A stretch of DNA of 60,106 nt from an uncultured Ruminococcus sp. (GTDB taxonomy: Bacteria; Bacillota; Clostridia; Oscillospirales; CAG-272): positions 1-60,106 of the forward strand of contig CAJKRH010000007.1 of assembly GCA_905202255.1 (NCBI GenBank), given 5' to 3'. The position numbers and the translations under genes are program-made. Under the pieces are notes generated by a model that was given only the letters and a program-made list of their open reading frames with translations, searched no databases and was not told the origin of the DNA. Below, piece by piece: positions 41,346 to 50,324 of this stretch (position 1 is the first letter of the stretch; every line of letters begins with the position of its first letter).

Positions 41346-44300
41346 TTACCTTGTCACAACAGCGCCGTCGCCGAGAATCTCACGCAGGAGCAGGAGCATA
41401 TTTTTCTCGGGAGAAGCACCCATGCCGACAGCTTTTATATATTTGCCCTGCGAAATATCATAGAATATGACTTCACAGCCGCCCTCAAAAATCTGCAGGA
41501 GAGTCGATACGCGCTCAAATATCTCGCCGCTCATATCAGGGACCTTGAGATAAAGCTTCTTCGGCGGCACTTCCGTCCTTTTCTCGGGAGCGGGATTTGA
41601 CGCGGGTGATTTTTTCTCGTAGCACTCATAACGAGCGGGCTTGGCTGGGACATCTTCCATGCTCTCAAGCAGGGGCGTCGCGTAGCCGTTGAAAGCAGGG
41701 CGGAGAAGCACGACATCGGAAACTATCAGCTTCGGTGCGCTGTCCTCCTTGGCGGAGATTCTGCCCGCCGCAGCTATTGCCGAATCGGGATTTATCATAT
41801 ATGAAATCTTTTCCAGCACCTTGCTGAAAAAAACAAGCTCTATTTCGCCTGTTTTATCTTCAAGTGTGGCGAAAGCCATCGAGCCGCCGTTTTTCGTCTG
41901 CTTGTTTGTCCTCGTGGTGATAATTCCGGCGATGGCGATGCGTTCGTTATCGGCATATCTGCGCTCCGGTTCGGCTTCCGCTTCTTCATCAAATGAGAGC
42001 AGGATATCCGATATTCTCGATTCCGCACCGAGCGCCTCGATATGCGCCGCATATTCATCGAGCGGATGACCCGAGAAATACATTCCGGTGCTTTCCTTTT
42101 CCTGCTTCAGGCGTTCGCGTAAGGGAAGTTCTTCGCGCTCCTTAAATTCATATTCAAGGCTCGGCGGCTCTATTTCCGCGCCATCAAAAAGCCCTGCAGA
42201 GAAGAGATCAAGCTGTCCCTCCGCCTGACTGCTTTTCTTTCTGGCAAAGATATCGAGTACATTCTCGTATTCGGCAAGGAGCATGCTGCGCTTTGTCCCG
42301 AGCGAATCGAAAGCACCGCTCTTGATAAGCCCCTCTATCTGCCGTTTATTAAGCTCATGCGAACACATCCGCGAAACAAAATCAACAAATGAGGTGAATC
42401 TGCCGTTTTTGCGCTCCTCTATAGCGGCATCGAGAATATTTGCGCCGACATTTTTTACTCCGAGAAGCCCGTAGCGTATGGCTTTTTTGCCGTTTTTGTC
42501 TGTGACGACGCTATAGAGCTTTTCGCTCTCGTTTATATCGGGCGAAAGCACGGAAATCCTGTAGCTTTTTGCTTCTTCGATATATTCCACGGTTTTCGTC
42601 ACATTGCCGAGCACCGAGGTGAGCAGGGAAGCGAGATATTCGCTCGGATAATGGCATTTCAGATAAGCCGTGCGGTATGCGGTGTATGCGTATGCCGTGG
42701 CGTGGCTTTTATTGAAGGCGTATTTGGCAAAGGAGGACATCGTATCGAAAATCTCGTTTGCATCGGCTTCACTTGTGCCGCGCGCGACGGCACCCTCGCA
42801 GGTGACATTTCCGCTTTCATCCTTTTCGCCGCAGACGAAAGCAGTGCGTGCCTTTTCCATCTCGGCGGTTTTCTTTTTCGCCATGGCACGGCGCACGATA
42901 TCCGCGCGCCCGAAGGAAAAGCCCGCAACTTCGCGGCATATCTGCATTACCTGCTCCTGATAAATAATGCAACCCGAGGTTTTTTCAAGTATTTTACGCA
43001 GAGACGGTATCTTATATTCGGGAGTTGATTCTCCTGTGCGGTTACGCAGAAACTGCGGTATCGATTCCATCGGTCCCGGGCGGTAGAGCGAAATAGCGAG
43101 CGTTATATCCTCGATATTGCGCGGTTGCATATTCATGAGCAGGCGGCGCATTCCCGAGGATTCAAGTTGAAATATGCCGCTCGTTCTGCCCTGCGAGATA
43201 AGCTCGTATGCGCCTGCGTCGTCAAGCGTGACTTTTGTGATATCGAAATCGGGTTCTGTTTTCCGTATCTGCTTTTCCGTATCGGAGATTATCGTCAGAT
43301 ATCGCAGACCGAGAAAGTCAAATTTCAGCAGTCCCAGCTTTTCGATGATATCCATCGTGAACTGCGTCAGCACCATTTCGTTGTTGACGGCAAGAGGGAC
43401 ATGCTCATATGCGGGCTTGTCCGTTATCACAATGCCCGCGGCATGAGCCGAGGCATGGCGCGGCATTCCCTCGAGAGCCATGGATATATCTATAAGGCGG
43501 CGAACCTGCTCGTTTTCATCATACATGCGCTTCAGTTTTCCCGTGAGCGCTTCGCGGAGCGTGATATGCGGGTCATAGGGAATGGCTTTTGCCACTATAT
43601 CGACATCGGCATAGCTCATGCCGAGCGCCCTGCCGACATCGCGCACCACAGCCTTTGCGGCGAGCGTACCGAAAGTGGATATTCCGCAGACATGGTCGGC
43701 ACCGTATTTTCGCGAAACATATTCTATTACCTCGCCGCGCCTGTCATAGCAGAAATCGGTATCGAAATCGGGCATGGAGACGCGCTCGGGATTGAGAAAG
43801 CGCTCAAACATGAGGTCATATTTTATCGAGTCCACATCGGTTATGCCGCAGAGATAAGCGACAAGGCTTCCCGCGCCCGAACCTCTGCCGGGACCTACGG
43901 GAATTTTCTCACGCTTGGCATATGCGATGAAATCCCACACGATGAGATAATACTGCGCATATCCCATTTTGCTTATTACGGAAAGCTCGTATTCTATGCG
44001 ATCGCGATATGTGCTCTCGCTGTTTTCTTCAGTGAAAGTAATCTCGCCCGAGGACTTTTTGCTCTCAAAACCCTCGTAGGAGAGACGGCGGAGATATTCC
44101 TCCGGCGTTTCACCGGTTTCGGGAGTGAAGCGCGGCAGATAGATATGGGAAAAATCAAAATCGTAATTGCATCTGTCGGCGATTTTCTGCGTATTTTCCA
44201 GCGCTTCGGGAACAGAAGAGAAGAGCCGCTCCATTTCCTCGGTTGATTTATAGTAAAATTCGTCTGTTTCAAAGCCTATCGGTCTGCCGTCGGCAATGCG

Positions 44301-44981
44301 GCTGTTCGTCTGGATGCAGAGAAGCACCGCCTGCGTATCGGCATCGGCGCGGCGCATATAATGCACATCGTTTGTGGCAACGAGCGGGATACCCGTCTCG
44401 CGTGCCATGGCGATGAGTGCCTCGTTTACTTCTTTCTGCTCGGGCATGCCGTGGTCCTGAAGCTCGAGATAGAAATTTCCGTGCCCGAATATGCGGTCAA
44501 ATTCAAGCGCGCGCTCGCGCGCTCCGTCGAAATCGCCTGCCATGATATGCCGCGGAATATATCCCGCAAGGCAGGCGGAAAGCGCGATAAGCCCCTCGGA
44601 ATGCTCGCGCAGGAGTTCCATATCTATACGCGGCTTGCCGTAGAATCCCTCGGTGTACGAACGGGAGACCATGTAAATGAGATTTTTATATCCCGTTTCG
44701 TTTTCGGCAAGGAGGACGAGATGATATTTTCCGCCGTCTGCGGCTTCGCGCCTGTCAAAACGCGATTCCGAGGCGGTATATACCTCACAGCCGATTATCG
44801 GTTTGATACCCTCTTCCTTGCACGCGCGATAGAAATTGACGACGCCGTACATCGCGCCGTGGTCTGTTATTGCGACGGCATTATGCCCGCAGGCTTTTGC
44901 CGCTTTCGGTATATCGGCTATGCGGAAAGCACCGTCCAGCAGGCTGTATTCACTATGCAGATGAAGATGAACGAAAGACAT
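41346..44981 (-). CDS. dnaE: DNA polymerase III alpha subunit
   Basis: 1211 residues. The N-terminal PHP domain starts VHLHSEYSLLDGAFRI; the polymerase domain carries PDFDTDFCYDRR with the catalytic aspartates and GPGRGSGAGSLVAYL. The thumb and fingers follow, and the C-terminal OB-fold reads ATLEDKTGEIELVFF. It elongates DNA in the replisome; in Firmicutes DnaE works next to PolC, extending primers. The start lies 13 bases after whiA, in the conserved operon murB-whiA-dnaE. Confidence 0.97.
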   Translation of the reverse strand: MSFVHLHLHSEYSLLDGAFRIADIPKAAKACGHNAVAITDHGAMYGVVNFYRACKEEGIKPIIGCEVYTASESRFDRREAADGGKYHLVLLAENETGYKNLIYMVSRSYTEGFYGKPRIDMELLREHSEGLIALSACLAGYIPRHIMAGDFDGARERALEFDRIFGHGNFYLELQDHGMPEQKEVNEALIAMARETGIPLVATNDVHYMRRADADTQAVLLCIQTNSRIADGRPIGFETDEFYYKSTEEMERLFSSVPEALENTQKIADRCNYDFDFSHIYLPRFTPETGETPEEYLRRLSYEGFESKKSSGEITFTEENSESTYRDRIEYELSVISKMGYAQYYLIVWDFIAYAKREKIPVGPGRGSGAGSLVAYLCGITDVDSIKYDLMFERFLNPERVSMPDFDTDFCYDRRGEVIEYVSRKYGADHVCGISTFGTLAAKAVVRDVGRALGMSYADVDIVAKAIPYDPHITLREALTGKLKRMYDENEQVRRLIDISMALEGMPRHASAHAAGIVITDKPAYEHVPLAVNNEMVLTQFTMDIIEKLGLLKFDFLGLRYLTIISDTEKQIRKTEPDFDITKVTLDDAGAYELISQGRTSGIFQLESSGMRRLLMNMQPRNIEDITLAISLYRPGPMESIPQFLRNRTGESTPEYKIPSLRKILEKTSGCIIYQEQVMQICREVAGFSFGRADIVRRAMAKKKTAEMEKARTAFVCGEKDESGNVTCEGAVARGTSEADANEIFDTMSSFAKYAFNKSHATAYAYTAYRTAYLKCHYPSEYLASLLTSVLGNVTKTVEYIEEAKSYRISVLSPDINESEKLYSVVTDKNGKKAIRYGLLGVKNVGANILDAAIEERKNGRFTSFVDFVSRMCSHELNKRQIEGLIKSGAFDSLGTKRSMLLAEYENVLDIFARKKSSQAEGQLDLFSAGLFDGAEIEPPSLEYEFKEREELPLRERLKQEKESTGMYFSGHPLDEYAAHIEALGAESRISDILLSFDEEAEAEPERRYADNERIAIAGIITTRTNKQTKNGGSMAFATLEDKTGEIELVFFSKVLEKISYMINPDSAIAAAGRISAKEDSAPKLIVSDVVLLRPAFNGYATPLLESMEDVPAKPARYECYEKKSPASNPAPEKRTEVPPKKLYLKVPDMSGEIFERVSTLLQIFEGGCEVIFYDISQGKYIKAVGMGASPEKNMLLLLREILGDGAVVTR

Positions 44982-44994
44982 TTTTCTCCCTCCT

Positions 44995-45927
44995 TTACTT
45001 GGTTTTTATCGCTTCGAGAAAATCCGAAATTTTGGATAAACGCTTGCTCTCCTGCGATTTGGAGACGGGCGGCACCTCCATTCCGGCAAGCTCGGCAAGC
45101 GTGAGATACGGGTTTTCGACGCGGAGCTTTGCTGTTTTGCGAAGCTCCGGCGAAAGTTCATCAAATCTGCCGAGCGCGATAATTTCATTTATGATATTTA
45201 TATGCTTGCCCGCGGTGAGCGCGGTTTTCCTGAGATTTGCCACCTCAAAGTTTGTCGAGCGGTTTGCCGCTTCCGCCGTGATGTGAAAAGCCTGAGCATT
45301 GAGCACATCGAAATAGCAGGTTGTCGCGCCGCACATTCCGAGCAGGTCGGAAACCTTTTGCACGCCCTGAAGATATAGCACGCATTTTTCGCGCCGCTCC
45401 ACCTTTTTCGGCGCAAGCTCGCGGCGGCAGAGAAGCCCCGCAAGGATATTGCGCAGTTCGCGGTCGCGCATCACAAATTCCGCCTGATATTTCTTATCGG
45501 GAGGATAGACGAAGCCGCAGGAGATAAACGCCCCTGCGATGAAGCTTCGCTCGCAGTCGGTGCAGAGCAGTGAGGAGCAGACGGCATTTTCCGCGGAGAG
45601 CGAAAAATCATCGTCTATCATATCGTCCTCGCCTATGCCGAAGTAGGCGAAAGCTGCCTCTACGGTGTCTTTCTCCGTTATGGAAAAGCGCAGAGTCTTG
45701 CCGCTTTTCGAGGCGACCGTTTCGGTTTTACCCTCGTCGCCGAAGGTCTCCGAGAAAAACCGACGCACAAGCTCTATGGCCTCCGGTATTTCCGTGGTGA
45801 CGGAAATGCCGCTCTTCGTAAAGCCGCCCGAAAAAAGCAATATGCCGAAAATCCGCGCTTTTTCACAGCATTTCTGCTTTGGCAGTTTTACGGTCATCTC
45901 TTCCTTTGCCCGCGATGAAAACGACAT
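44995..45927 (-). CDS. whiA: DNA-binding protein WhiA
   Basis: 310 residues with the WhiA layout: an N-terminal LAGLIDADG-like domain starting MSFSSRAKEEMTVKL and RIFGILLFSGGF, and a C-terminal HTH with YLTLAELAGMEVPPVSKSQE. WhiA is an actinobacterial sporulation regulator; in Firmicutes it affects division and chromosome segregation. GGAGGG precedes the start. Operon with murB and dnaE. Confidence 0.95.
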   Translation of the reverse strand: MSFSSRAKEEMTVKLPKQKCCEKARIFGILLFSGGFTKSGISVTTEIPEAIELVRRFFSETFGDEGKTETVASKSGKTLRFSITEKDTVEAAFAYFGIGEDDMIDDDFSLSAENAVCSSLLCTDCERSFIAGAFISCGFVYPPDKKYQAEFVMRDRELRNILAGLLCRRELAPKKVERREKCVLYLQGVQKVSDLLGMCGATTCYFDVLNAQAFHITAEAANRSTNFEVANLRKTALTAGKHINIINEIIALGRFDELSPELRKTAKLRVENPYLTLAELAGMEVPPVSKSQESKRLSKISDFLEAIKTK

Positions 45928-45956
45928 ATTACCCCTCCGATGAATTTCAGTTTTGT

Positions 45957-46862
45957 TTAATCCTTGATATGTATGAATTCAGTTTCGAGCGAAACGCCGT
46001 AGCGCCCCGCCACTTCTTCTTTTATTATGCGGCAAAGCTCCAGAACATCGCCGCTCGTGGCGCTTCCGCGGTTGATAATGAAGCCCGCGTGCTTCTCCGA
46101 GACCTGCGCGTCTCCGCATGAAAGCCCTCGAAGTCCGGCATCGTCGATAAGCTTGGCGGCAAAATGCCCTACGGGACGGCGGAAGGCACTGCCCGCGCTC
46201 GGATATTCGAGCGGCTGCTTGTCTTTTCGTGCTGCCATGTTGGAAGCCATTTTTTCTTCTATTTCCGCGCGGTCACCGCGATGCAGTGCAAATGTCGCCG
46301 AGAGCAGAAGATAAGGTTTGTGCTGAAAAATGCTCTCCCTGTAGCCGAGCGCAAGCTCTGCGGCAGGCGCACGGCGGAGCGTTTCCGCTTCCGTATCGAA
46401 ATATTCGACCTCGGTGAGCGTATCCTTTATCTCGCCGCCGTATGCGCCCGCATTCATATATACCGCGCCGCCGACGCTCCCGGGAATGCCGAAGGCAAAT
46501 TCAAGCCCCGACAGGGAAGCATTTTTTGCGATGGTGCTGAGTGCCGAGAGCGGAAGCCCGCATTCCGAACGGATGATGCTTTCCGAGACCTCTGTTTTAT
46601 TGACCCACTTTGTAAATATCACTGCACCCGAAAAACCGCCGTCGTCGAAAAGAACATTCGAGCCGCAGCCTATGACTCTGCACGGAATATCAAATTCGCG
46701 GCAGGCGGCAACGGCGAAAACGAGTGCGTTTTTGTTCTCGGGGAAAATCGCGTAGCGCGCTTCTCCGCCTATTTTGAAAGTGCTGTATTTTGCAAGTCCT
46801 TCGTTTTGCTTTATCTGCGTGTCGCCACGCTCTGCAATAACGGAAAGGAAATCCTCTCTCAT
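45957..46862 (-). CDS. murB: UDP-N-acetylenolpyruvoylglucosamine reductase
   Basis: 301 residues, type II MurB. The FAD-binding part has STFKIGGEARYAIFPEN and GCGSNVLFDDGGFSG; GIPGSVGGAVYMNAGAYGGE follows. Catalytic residues are visible as the Arg of GYRES, the Ser of AGSAFRRP and the last Glu near LETEFIHI. It makes UDP-MurNAc for peptidoglycan. GGAGGT precedes the start. On the minus strand an extended -10 (TGGTATACT near 46896-46904) is the likely promoter, divergent from the Crp-type regulator. Confidence 0.96.
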   Translation of the reverse strand: MREDFLSVIAERGDTQIKQNEGLAKYSTFKIGGEARYAIFPENKNALVFAVAACREFDIPCRVIGCGSNVLFDDGGFSGAVIFTKWVNKTEVSESIIRSECGLPLSALSTIAKNASLSGLEFAFGIPGSVGGAVYMNAGAYGGEIKDTLTEVEYFDTEAETLRRAPAAELALGYRESIFQHKPYLLLSATFALHRGDRAEIEEKMASNMAARKDKQPLEYPSAGSAFRRPVGHFAAKLIDDAGLRGLSCGDAQVSEKHAGFIINRGSATSGDVLELCRIIKEEVAGRYGVSLETEFIHIKD

Positions 46863-46951
46863 ACATACCTCCGAACATAATTATACATAATAAGTATACC
46901 ACATAAGTCGGAATATTGGTATAGCTTTTTGCAAAAAAGTTCAAAAATTTA

Positions 46952-46980
46952 TTGACAAACGAAAAAAGATGTGATATCAT
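46952..46980 (+). promoter_or_regulatory. promoter of the Crp-ABC operon
   Basis: TTGACA (46952-46957), 17-bp spacer, TATCAT (46975-46980). Confidence 0.7.
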
Positions 46981-46985
46981 GAATC

Positions 46986-47001
46986 TGTACCAAATGATAC
47001 A
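46986..47001 (+). promoter_or_regulatory. TGTA-N8-TACA dyad over the start site, possible Crp-type operator
   Basis: TGTACCAAATGATACA is a 16-bp interrupted palindrome lying five bases after the -10, at the expected transcription start and 18 bases before the regulator's ATG. Size and symmetry fit a Crp/Fnr-family site; at this position binding would repress, so autorepression is plausible. Confidence 0.45.
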
Positions 47002-47018
47002 GTTTTGGAGATGAAACC

Positions 47019-47684
47019 ATGAAAGAAGAAACGCTCGGCAAAATACTTTCGCAAAGCCCCGTTTTTTCGGGTGCTTCGCGCGATACGCTCGCGCGCCTTT
47101 GCTCCTGCAATGTGCGCGGCTTTCGCGGCGGCGAGACGATATATTCGCCCGAGAGCTTCTTTCGCGGTATAGGCATAGTGATAAGCGGAACGCTTGCTGT
47201 CCACGGAAAGAACGGAGAGAGAGATATCCTGCTCCGCACGATAGACAAAGGGGGGATTTTCGGAGCAGCGGCTCTTTTCGGCGGCAGCGGCGAATATGTG
47301 AGCACTGTTTCGGCAAAGAGAAAAAGCGAGGTGCTTTTTGTGCCGGAGGAGACACTCTCGGAGATATTCATGCTTGACAGCGGCGTTTCGCTTGCCTATA
47401 TACGCTTTCTCACGGAGAGAATACGCTTTCTCAACGGGAAGATAACGGGTTTCTCCACTCCGGATACGGAGAGCGCCGTCGCGCTGTCGCTCCTCTCGGC
47501 TATGCCGGAGGACGGCGGGGAATTTCCCGTCAATGTTTCGCGCATGTCATCTGCGCTCGGCATAGGGCGGGCGTCGGTATACAGAGCGTTTGCCTCTCTC
47601 TCGGAGGACGGTATCATAACATACGGGAACGGCAGGGTTACCGTTCTCGATAAAACTCGTTTATATGGTGCAACGAGAAAATAA
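47019..47684 (+). CDS. Crp/Fnr-family transcriptional regulator
   Basis: 221 residues: an N-terminal cyclic-nucleotide-binding-like barrel (GFRGGETIYSPESFFRG, GIVISGTLAVHG) and a C-terminal HTH (VSRMSSALGIGRASVYRAF). No cysteine cluster for an iron-sulfur centre of the Fnr kind is visible, so the signal is unknown. It precedes a nitrate/sulfonate-type ABC transporter by 22 bases and probably controls it, as such regulator-transporter sets do. Confidence 0.9.
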   Translation: MKEETLGKILSQSPVFSGASRDTLARLCSCNVRGFRGGETIYSPESFFRGIGIVISGTLAVHGKNGERDILLRTIDKGGIFGAAALFGGSGEYVSTVSAKRKSEVLFVPEETLSEIFMLDSGVSLAYIRFLTERIRFLNGKITGFSTPDTESAVALSLLSAMPEDGGEFPVNVSRMSSALGIGRASVYRAFASLSEDGIITYGNGRVTVLDKTRLYGATRK

Positions 47685-47706
47685 ATGATTTTGGAGGAAA
47701 AACAAA

Positions 47707-48672
47707 ATGAAAAAAATATTTGCATTACTGCTTGCGCTTGCAATGGTATTCGCATTTTTCTCCTGCGGTAAGGTTCAGGAGGAAGCTGTAACGGTTCGCA
47801 TGATCGCGCTCAAGGGACCGACAGGCATGGGCATTTCCAAGCTTATGGCTGATAATGACGACGGAGCGACGAAAAACAAATATGAATTTACGATAGCCGC
47901 CGCTCCGACTGAGGTTTCCGCCGCAGTCATCGGCGAAAAGGTGGATTTCGCCGCTATGCCGGTAAATCTCGCATCCGTGCTGATAAACAAGGGTGCGGAT
48001 ATAAGCCTCGTGGCGGTAAACACGCTCGGCGTGCTCTATGTTCTCGAAAACGGCAATGAAGTGACCGATATCGCTTCGCTTAAGGGCAAGACGATATATT
48101 CCACGGGTGCAGGCGCAACGCCGCAGTATGTGCTCGAATATGTCCTTGAGAAGAACGGCATTGACCCCGAAAAGGATGTTACCATAGAGTACCTTTCCGA
48201 GCATGCGGAGCTTGCGGCAAAGCTTGCGGCAGGCGAGGTTTCCATAGGCGTACTTCCCGAGCCGAATGTAACGAGCGCACTCATTAACAAGACGGGCGAC
48301 CTGCGCATCGCTCTCGATATCACGTCAGAGTGGGACAAGGTCAGCACAAGCAAGCTCGCGCAGGGCTGTATCGTCGTTTCCAATAAGTTCAGGAGAGAGC
48401 ATCCCGAGGCATACAAGGCTGTTGTTTCCGAGCTTGCGGCATCGGTAGAATATGTAAATGCAAATAATGAAGAAGCATCAAAGCTCATCGAAAAATACGG
48501 TATCATTCCGAAGGCGGCTCTGGCAAAGAAGGCACTCCCGAACTGCAATATCTGCTTCATCACGGGCGACGACGCCAATAAGTGCATGCAGGATATGCTC
48601 GCTGTGCTTTTTGAGGCAAATCCCGCTTCTGTCGGCGGCAAGCTTCCCGCAGATTCCTTCTACGGAAAATAA
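47707..48672 (+). CDS. ABC transporter substrate-binding lipoprotein (NMT1/SsuA-like)
   Basis: 321 residues; GGAGG upstream. The lipoprotein signal ends AFFSCGK. The pattern MIALKGPTGMGISKLM, KVDFAAMPVNLASVLINKG and LKGKTIYSTGAGATPQYVL is that of the NMT1/ThiY/SsuA group, which bind thiamine precursors, sulfonates, nitrate or similar anions. The ligand cannot be assigned. Confidence 0.9.
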   Translation: MKKIFALLLALAMVFAFFSCGKVQEEAVTVRMIALKGPTGMGISKLMADNDDGATKNKYEFTIAAAPTEVSAAVIGEKVDFAAMPVNLASVLINKGADISLVAVNTLGVLYVLENGNEVTDIASLKGKTIYSTGAGATPQYVLEYVLEKNGIDPEKDVTIEYLSEHAELAAKLAAGEVSIGVLPEPNVTSALINKTGDLRIALDITSEWDKVSTSKLAQGCIVVSNKFRREHPEAYKAVVSELAASVEYVNANNEEASKLIEKYGIIPKAALAKKALPNCNICFITGDDANKCMQDMLAVLFEANPASVGGKLPADSFYGK

Positions 48673-48693
48673 TACTTTTTGACGGAGGGCAAT

Positions 48694-49491
48694 ATGACCT
48701 TGTCGAAAATTAAAAAGACAAATACAGGCAATAAAAGCAAAGCGGCGGCGCGTATTTTACGCGCCCTGCTTTGCTTCGCTTTCTGGATAGGAATATGGTA
48801 TATAGCGGCGGCGGCGCTGGGCAAGGCGGTCATTCTCCCCATGCCGCACGATGTGGCAAAAAGGCTTATCGCGCTTGCCGGCACAAAGGATTTTGTGCTG
48901 ACCTGCCTGCGCTCGCTCGGATCTGTTTTCGCGGGGATATTTTTCGGCATGGCTTTCGGCGGCGTGCTCGCCGTGCTCTCGCATTTTGTTCCCGTAGTGA
49001 AAACGCTCGCTTCGCCGATGCTTTCCGTAGTCAAGGCGACACCCGTGGCTTCATTTATCATACTCCTGCTTTTCCTTGTGAACAAAACGGCGGTGCCGCC
49101 GATAGCTACCTCGCTTATCGTGATGCCGATAGTTTATTCCAATGTGACAAAAGGCTTTTCCTCCGTGCCGCGTGAAAAATCCGAGGTGGCGCGGATATAC
49201 CGCTTTGACGCGGTGAAAAAATGGAAATACTGTTACCTGCCGTGCATAATGCCGTATTTTGCGGCGGCTTGCAGAAGTGCTGTCGGCATGGCGTGGAAAG
49301 CGGGAATCGCCGCCGAGGTCATATGCTCGCCAAAAGGCACGATAGGCTCCGCACTCTACAATGCGAAAATCTATCTCGAATCCGAGGATATGTTCGCATG
49401 GACTGCAGCGGTGATAATACTCAGCATAGTGATAGAAAAGCTGATAGTAAATCTGATACTTGGTCGCTTTGAAAAGGAGGAGAGAGCATGA
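48694..49491 (+). CDS. ABC transporter permease (SsuC/TauC-like)
   Basis: 265 residues from ATG 48694 (GGAGG upstream; the TTG five codons earlier is less likely). Six hydrophobic segments and the ABC-coupling EAA loop region (FSSVPREKSEVARIYRFDA) are visible. It overlaps the ATPase gene by ATGA at 49488-49491. It forms the channel for the lipoprotein's ligand. Confidence 0.92.
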   Translation: MTLSKIKKTNTGNKSKAAARILRALLCFAFWIGIWYIAAAALGKAVILPMPHDVAKRLIALAGTKDFVLTCLRSLGSVFAGIFFGMAFGGVLAVLSHFVPVVKTLASPMLSVVKATPVASFIILLLFLVNKTAVPPIATSLIVMPIVYSNVTKGFSSVPREKSEVARIYRFDAVKKWKYCYLPCIMPYFAAACRSAVGMAWKAGIAAEVICSPKGTIGSALYNAKIYLESEDMFAWTAAVIILSIVIEKLIVNLILGRFEKEERA

Positions 49492-50093
49492 TAAGGCTGG
49501 ACGGAATATGCAAAAGCTACGGCGAAAAAAGCGTTCTTAACGGTGTTTCTCTCCATGTGGGCGATGGGGAAAAGGTTGCGATAATGGGCGAATCCGGCTG
49601 CGGCAAAACCACGCTTTTCCGCATAATCGCGGGGCTTGAGCTGCCGGACTCGGGAAGTGTTTCCGCCGCACCGCCGGACGGCAGGATATCATATTGCTTT
49701 GCCGAGCCGCGCCTTTTTGAAAATGCGGACGCTCTCGGAAATGTGACGCTCGTTTTCCCGCGCGGCGACGCGAAAGCAAACGAAAAGAGGGCGAAAGAGA
49801 TACTCACGGCTCTCGGGATGACGGATTTTCATGCATATCCGCGTGAGCTTTCCACAGGCATGGCACAGCGCGTTTCGCTTGCCCGCGCGATAGCGTATGA
49901 CGCGCCCCTCTTCCTGCTTGACGAGCCTTTTCGCGGGCTTGACGCGCAGATGCGCGACGAGGTCATGGCTTATCTTTTGGAGGCTCTGCGCGAAAAAACC
50001 GTGCTGATGATAACTCACAGCGCGGAAGAAGCGGAAAGGCTCACCGAAAGGACGCTTGTCCTCTCGGATGGTATGCTTTGCGAAAAAATGTAA
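49488..50093 (+). CDS. ABC transporter ATPase (SsuB/TauB-like, short)
   Basis: 201 residues. Walker A is GESGCGKTT, Walker B FLLDEPFRGLD, and the switch His sits in MITHSAEE. The signature is LSTGMAQR, not LSGGxxQR, and the Q-loop position reads CFAEPRLF with Ala where Gln is usual. The subunit is shorter than typical (about 250). The changes may affect coupling but the nucleotide-binding motifs are intact, so it is probably active. Confidence 0.9.
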   Translation: MIRLDGICKSYGEKSVLNGVSLHVGDGEKVAIMGESGCGKTTLFRIIAGLELPDSGSVSAAPPDGRISYCFAEPRLFENADALGNVTLVFPRGDAKANEKRAKEILTALGMTDFHAYPRELSTGMAQRVSLARAIAYDAPLFLLDEPFRGLDAQMRDEVMAYLLEALREKTVLMITHSAEEAERLTERTLVLSDGMLCEKM

Positions 50094-50115
50094 ACACGAA
50101 TATTTACGCATGACG

Positions 50116-50200
50116 GCGAAGCTCCGATGTGCAAAAAAGTACCTTCTGTTTGGTATAAAATTCACAACAGATTGTTACTTTTGCACAAGAGGGGCTTCGC
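50116..50200. repeat. 85-base imperfect inverted repeat
   Basis: The left arm GCGAAGCTCC...GTGCAAAAAAGTA and the right arm TTACTTTTGCAC...GGGGCTTCGC pair over about 27 bases with a small internal loop, enclosing 30 unpaired bases. It lies between the ABC ATPase gene and the glycogen promoter. It could be a terminator, an mRNA-stabilising hairpin or a MITE-like element; there is no strong T run. Confidence 0.5.
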
Positions 50201-50220
50201 TCTTTGATTATTAAGGAGAA

Positions 50221-50241
50221 TTTTCAAAAAACGCTTGAAAA
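50221..50241 (+). promoter_or_regulatory. TTTTCAA-N7-TTGAAAA dyad before the glycogen promoter
   Basis: Seven-base arms, perfectly complementary, separated by AAAACGC. The motif ACGCTTGAAAA is repeated at 50231 and 50242, and AAAACGCT also pairs with AGCGTTTT across the -35 region. This is a compound operator-like array of the LacI/catabolite type in spirit, but not a clean cre site. Confidence 0.45.
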
Positions 50242-50245
50242 ACGC

Positions 50246-50274
50246 TTGAAAAAAGAGCGTTTTAAGTATATAAT
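50246..50274 (+). promoter_or_regulatory. promoter of the glycogen operon
   Basis: TTGAAA (50246-50251), 17-bp spacer, TATAAT (50269-50274); the start codon of glgB follows 50 bases on. Confidence 0.75.
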
Positions 50275-50324
50275 AAACATGAATAATAAAACTATTTTGG
50301 GAAAAATCACAAAATCGAAGGGCA

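Noticed and set aside
50221..50250. cre (CcpA) site at the glycogen promoter
   Set aside because: The central CG and flanking bases do not match the cre consensus without an inserted base.
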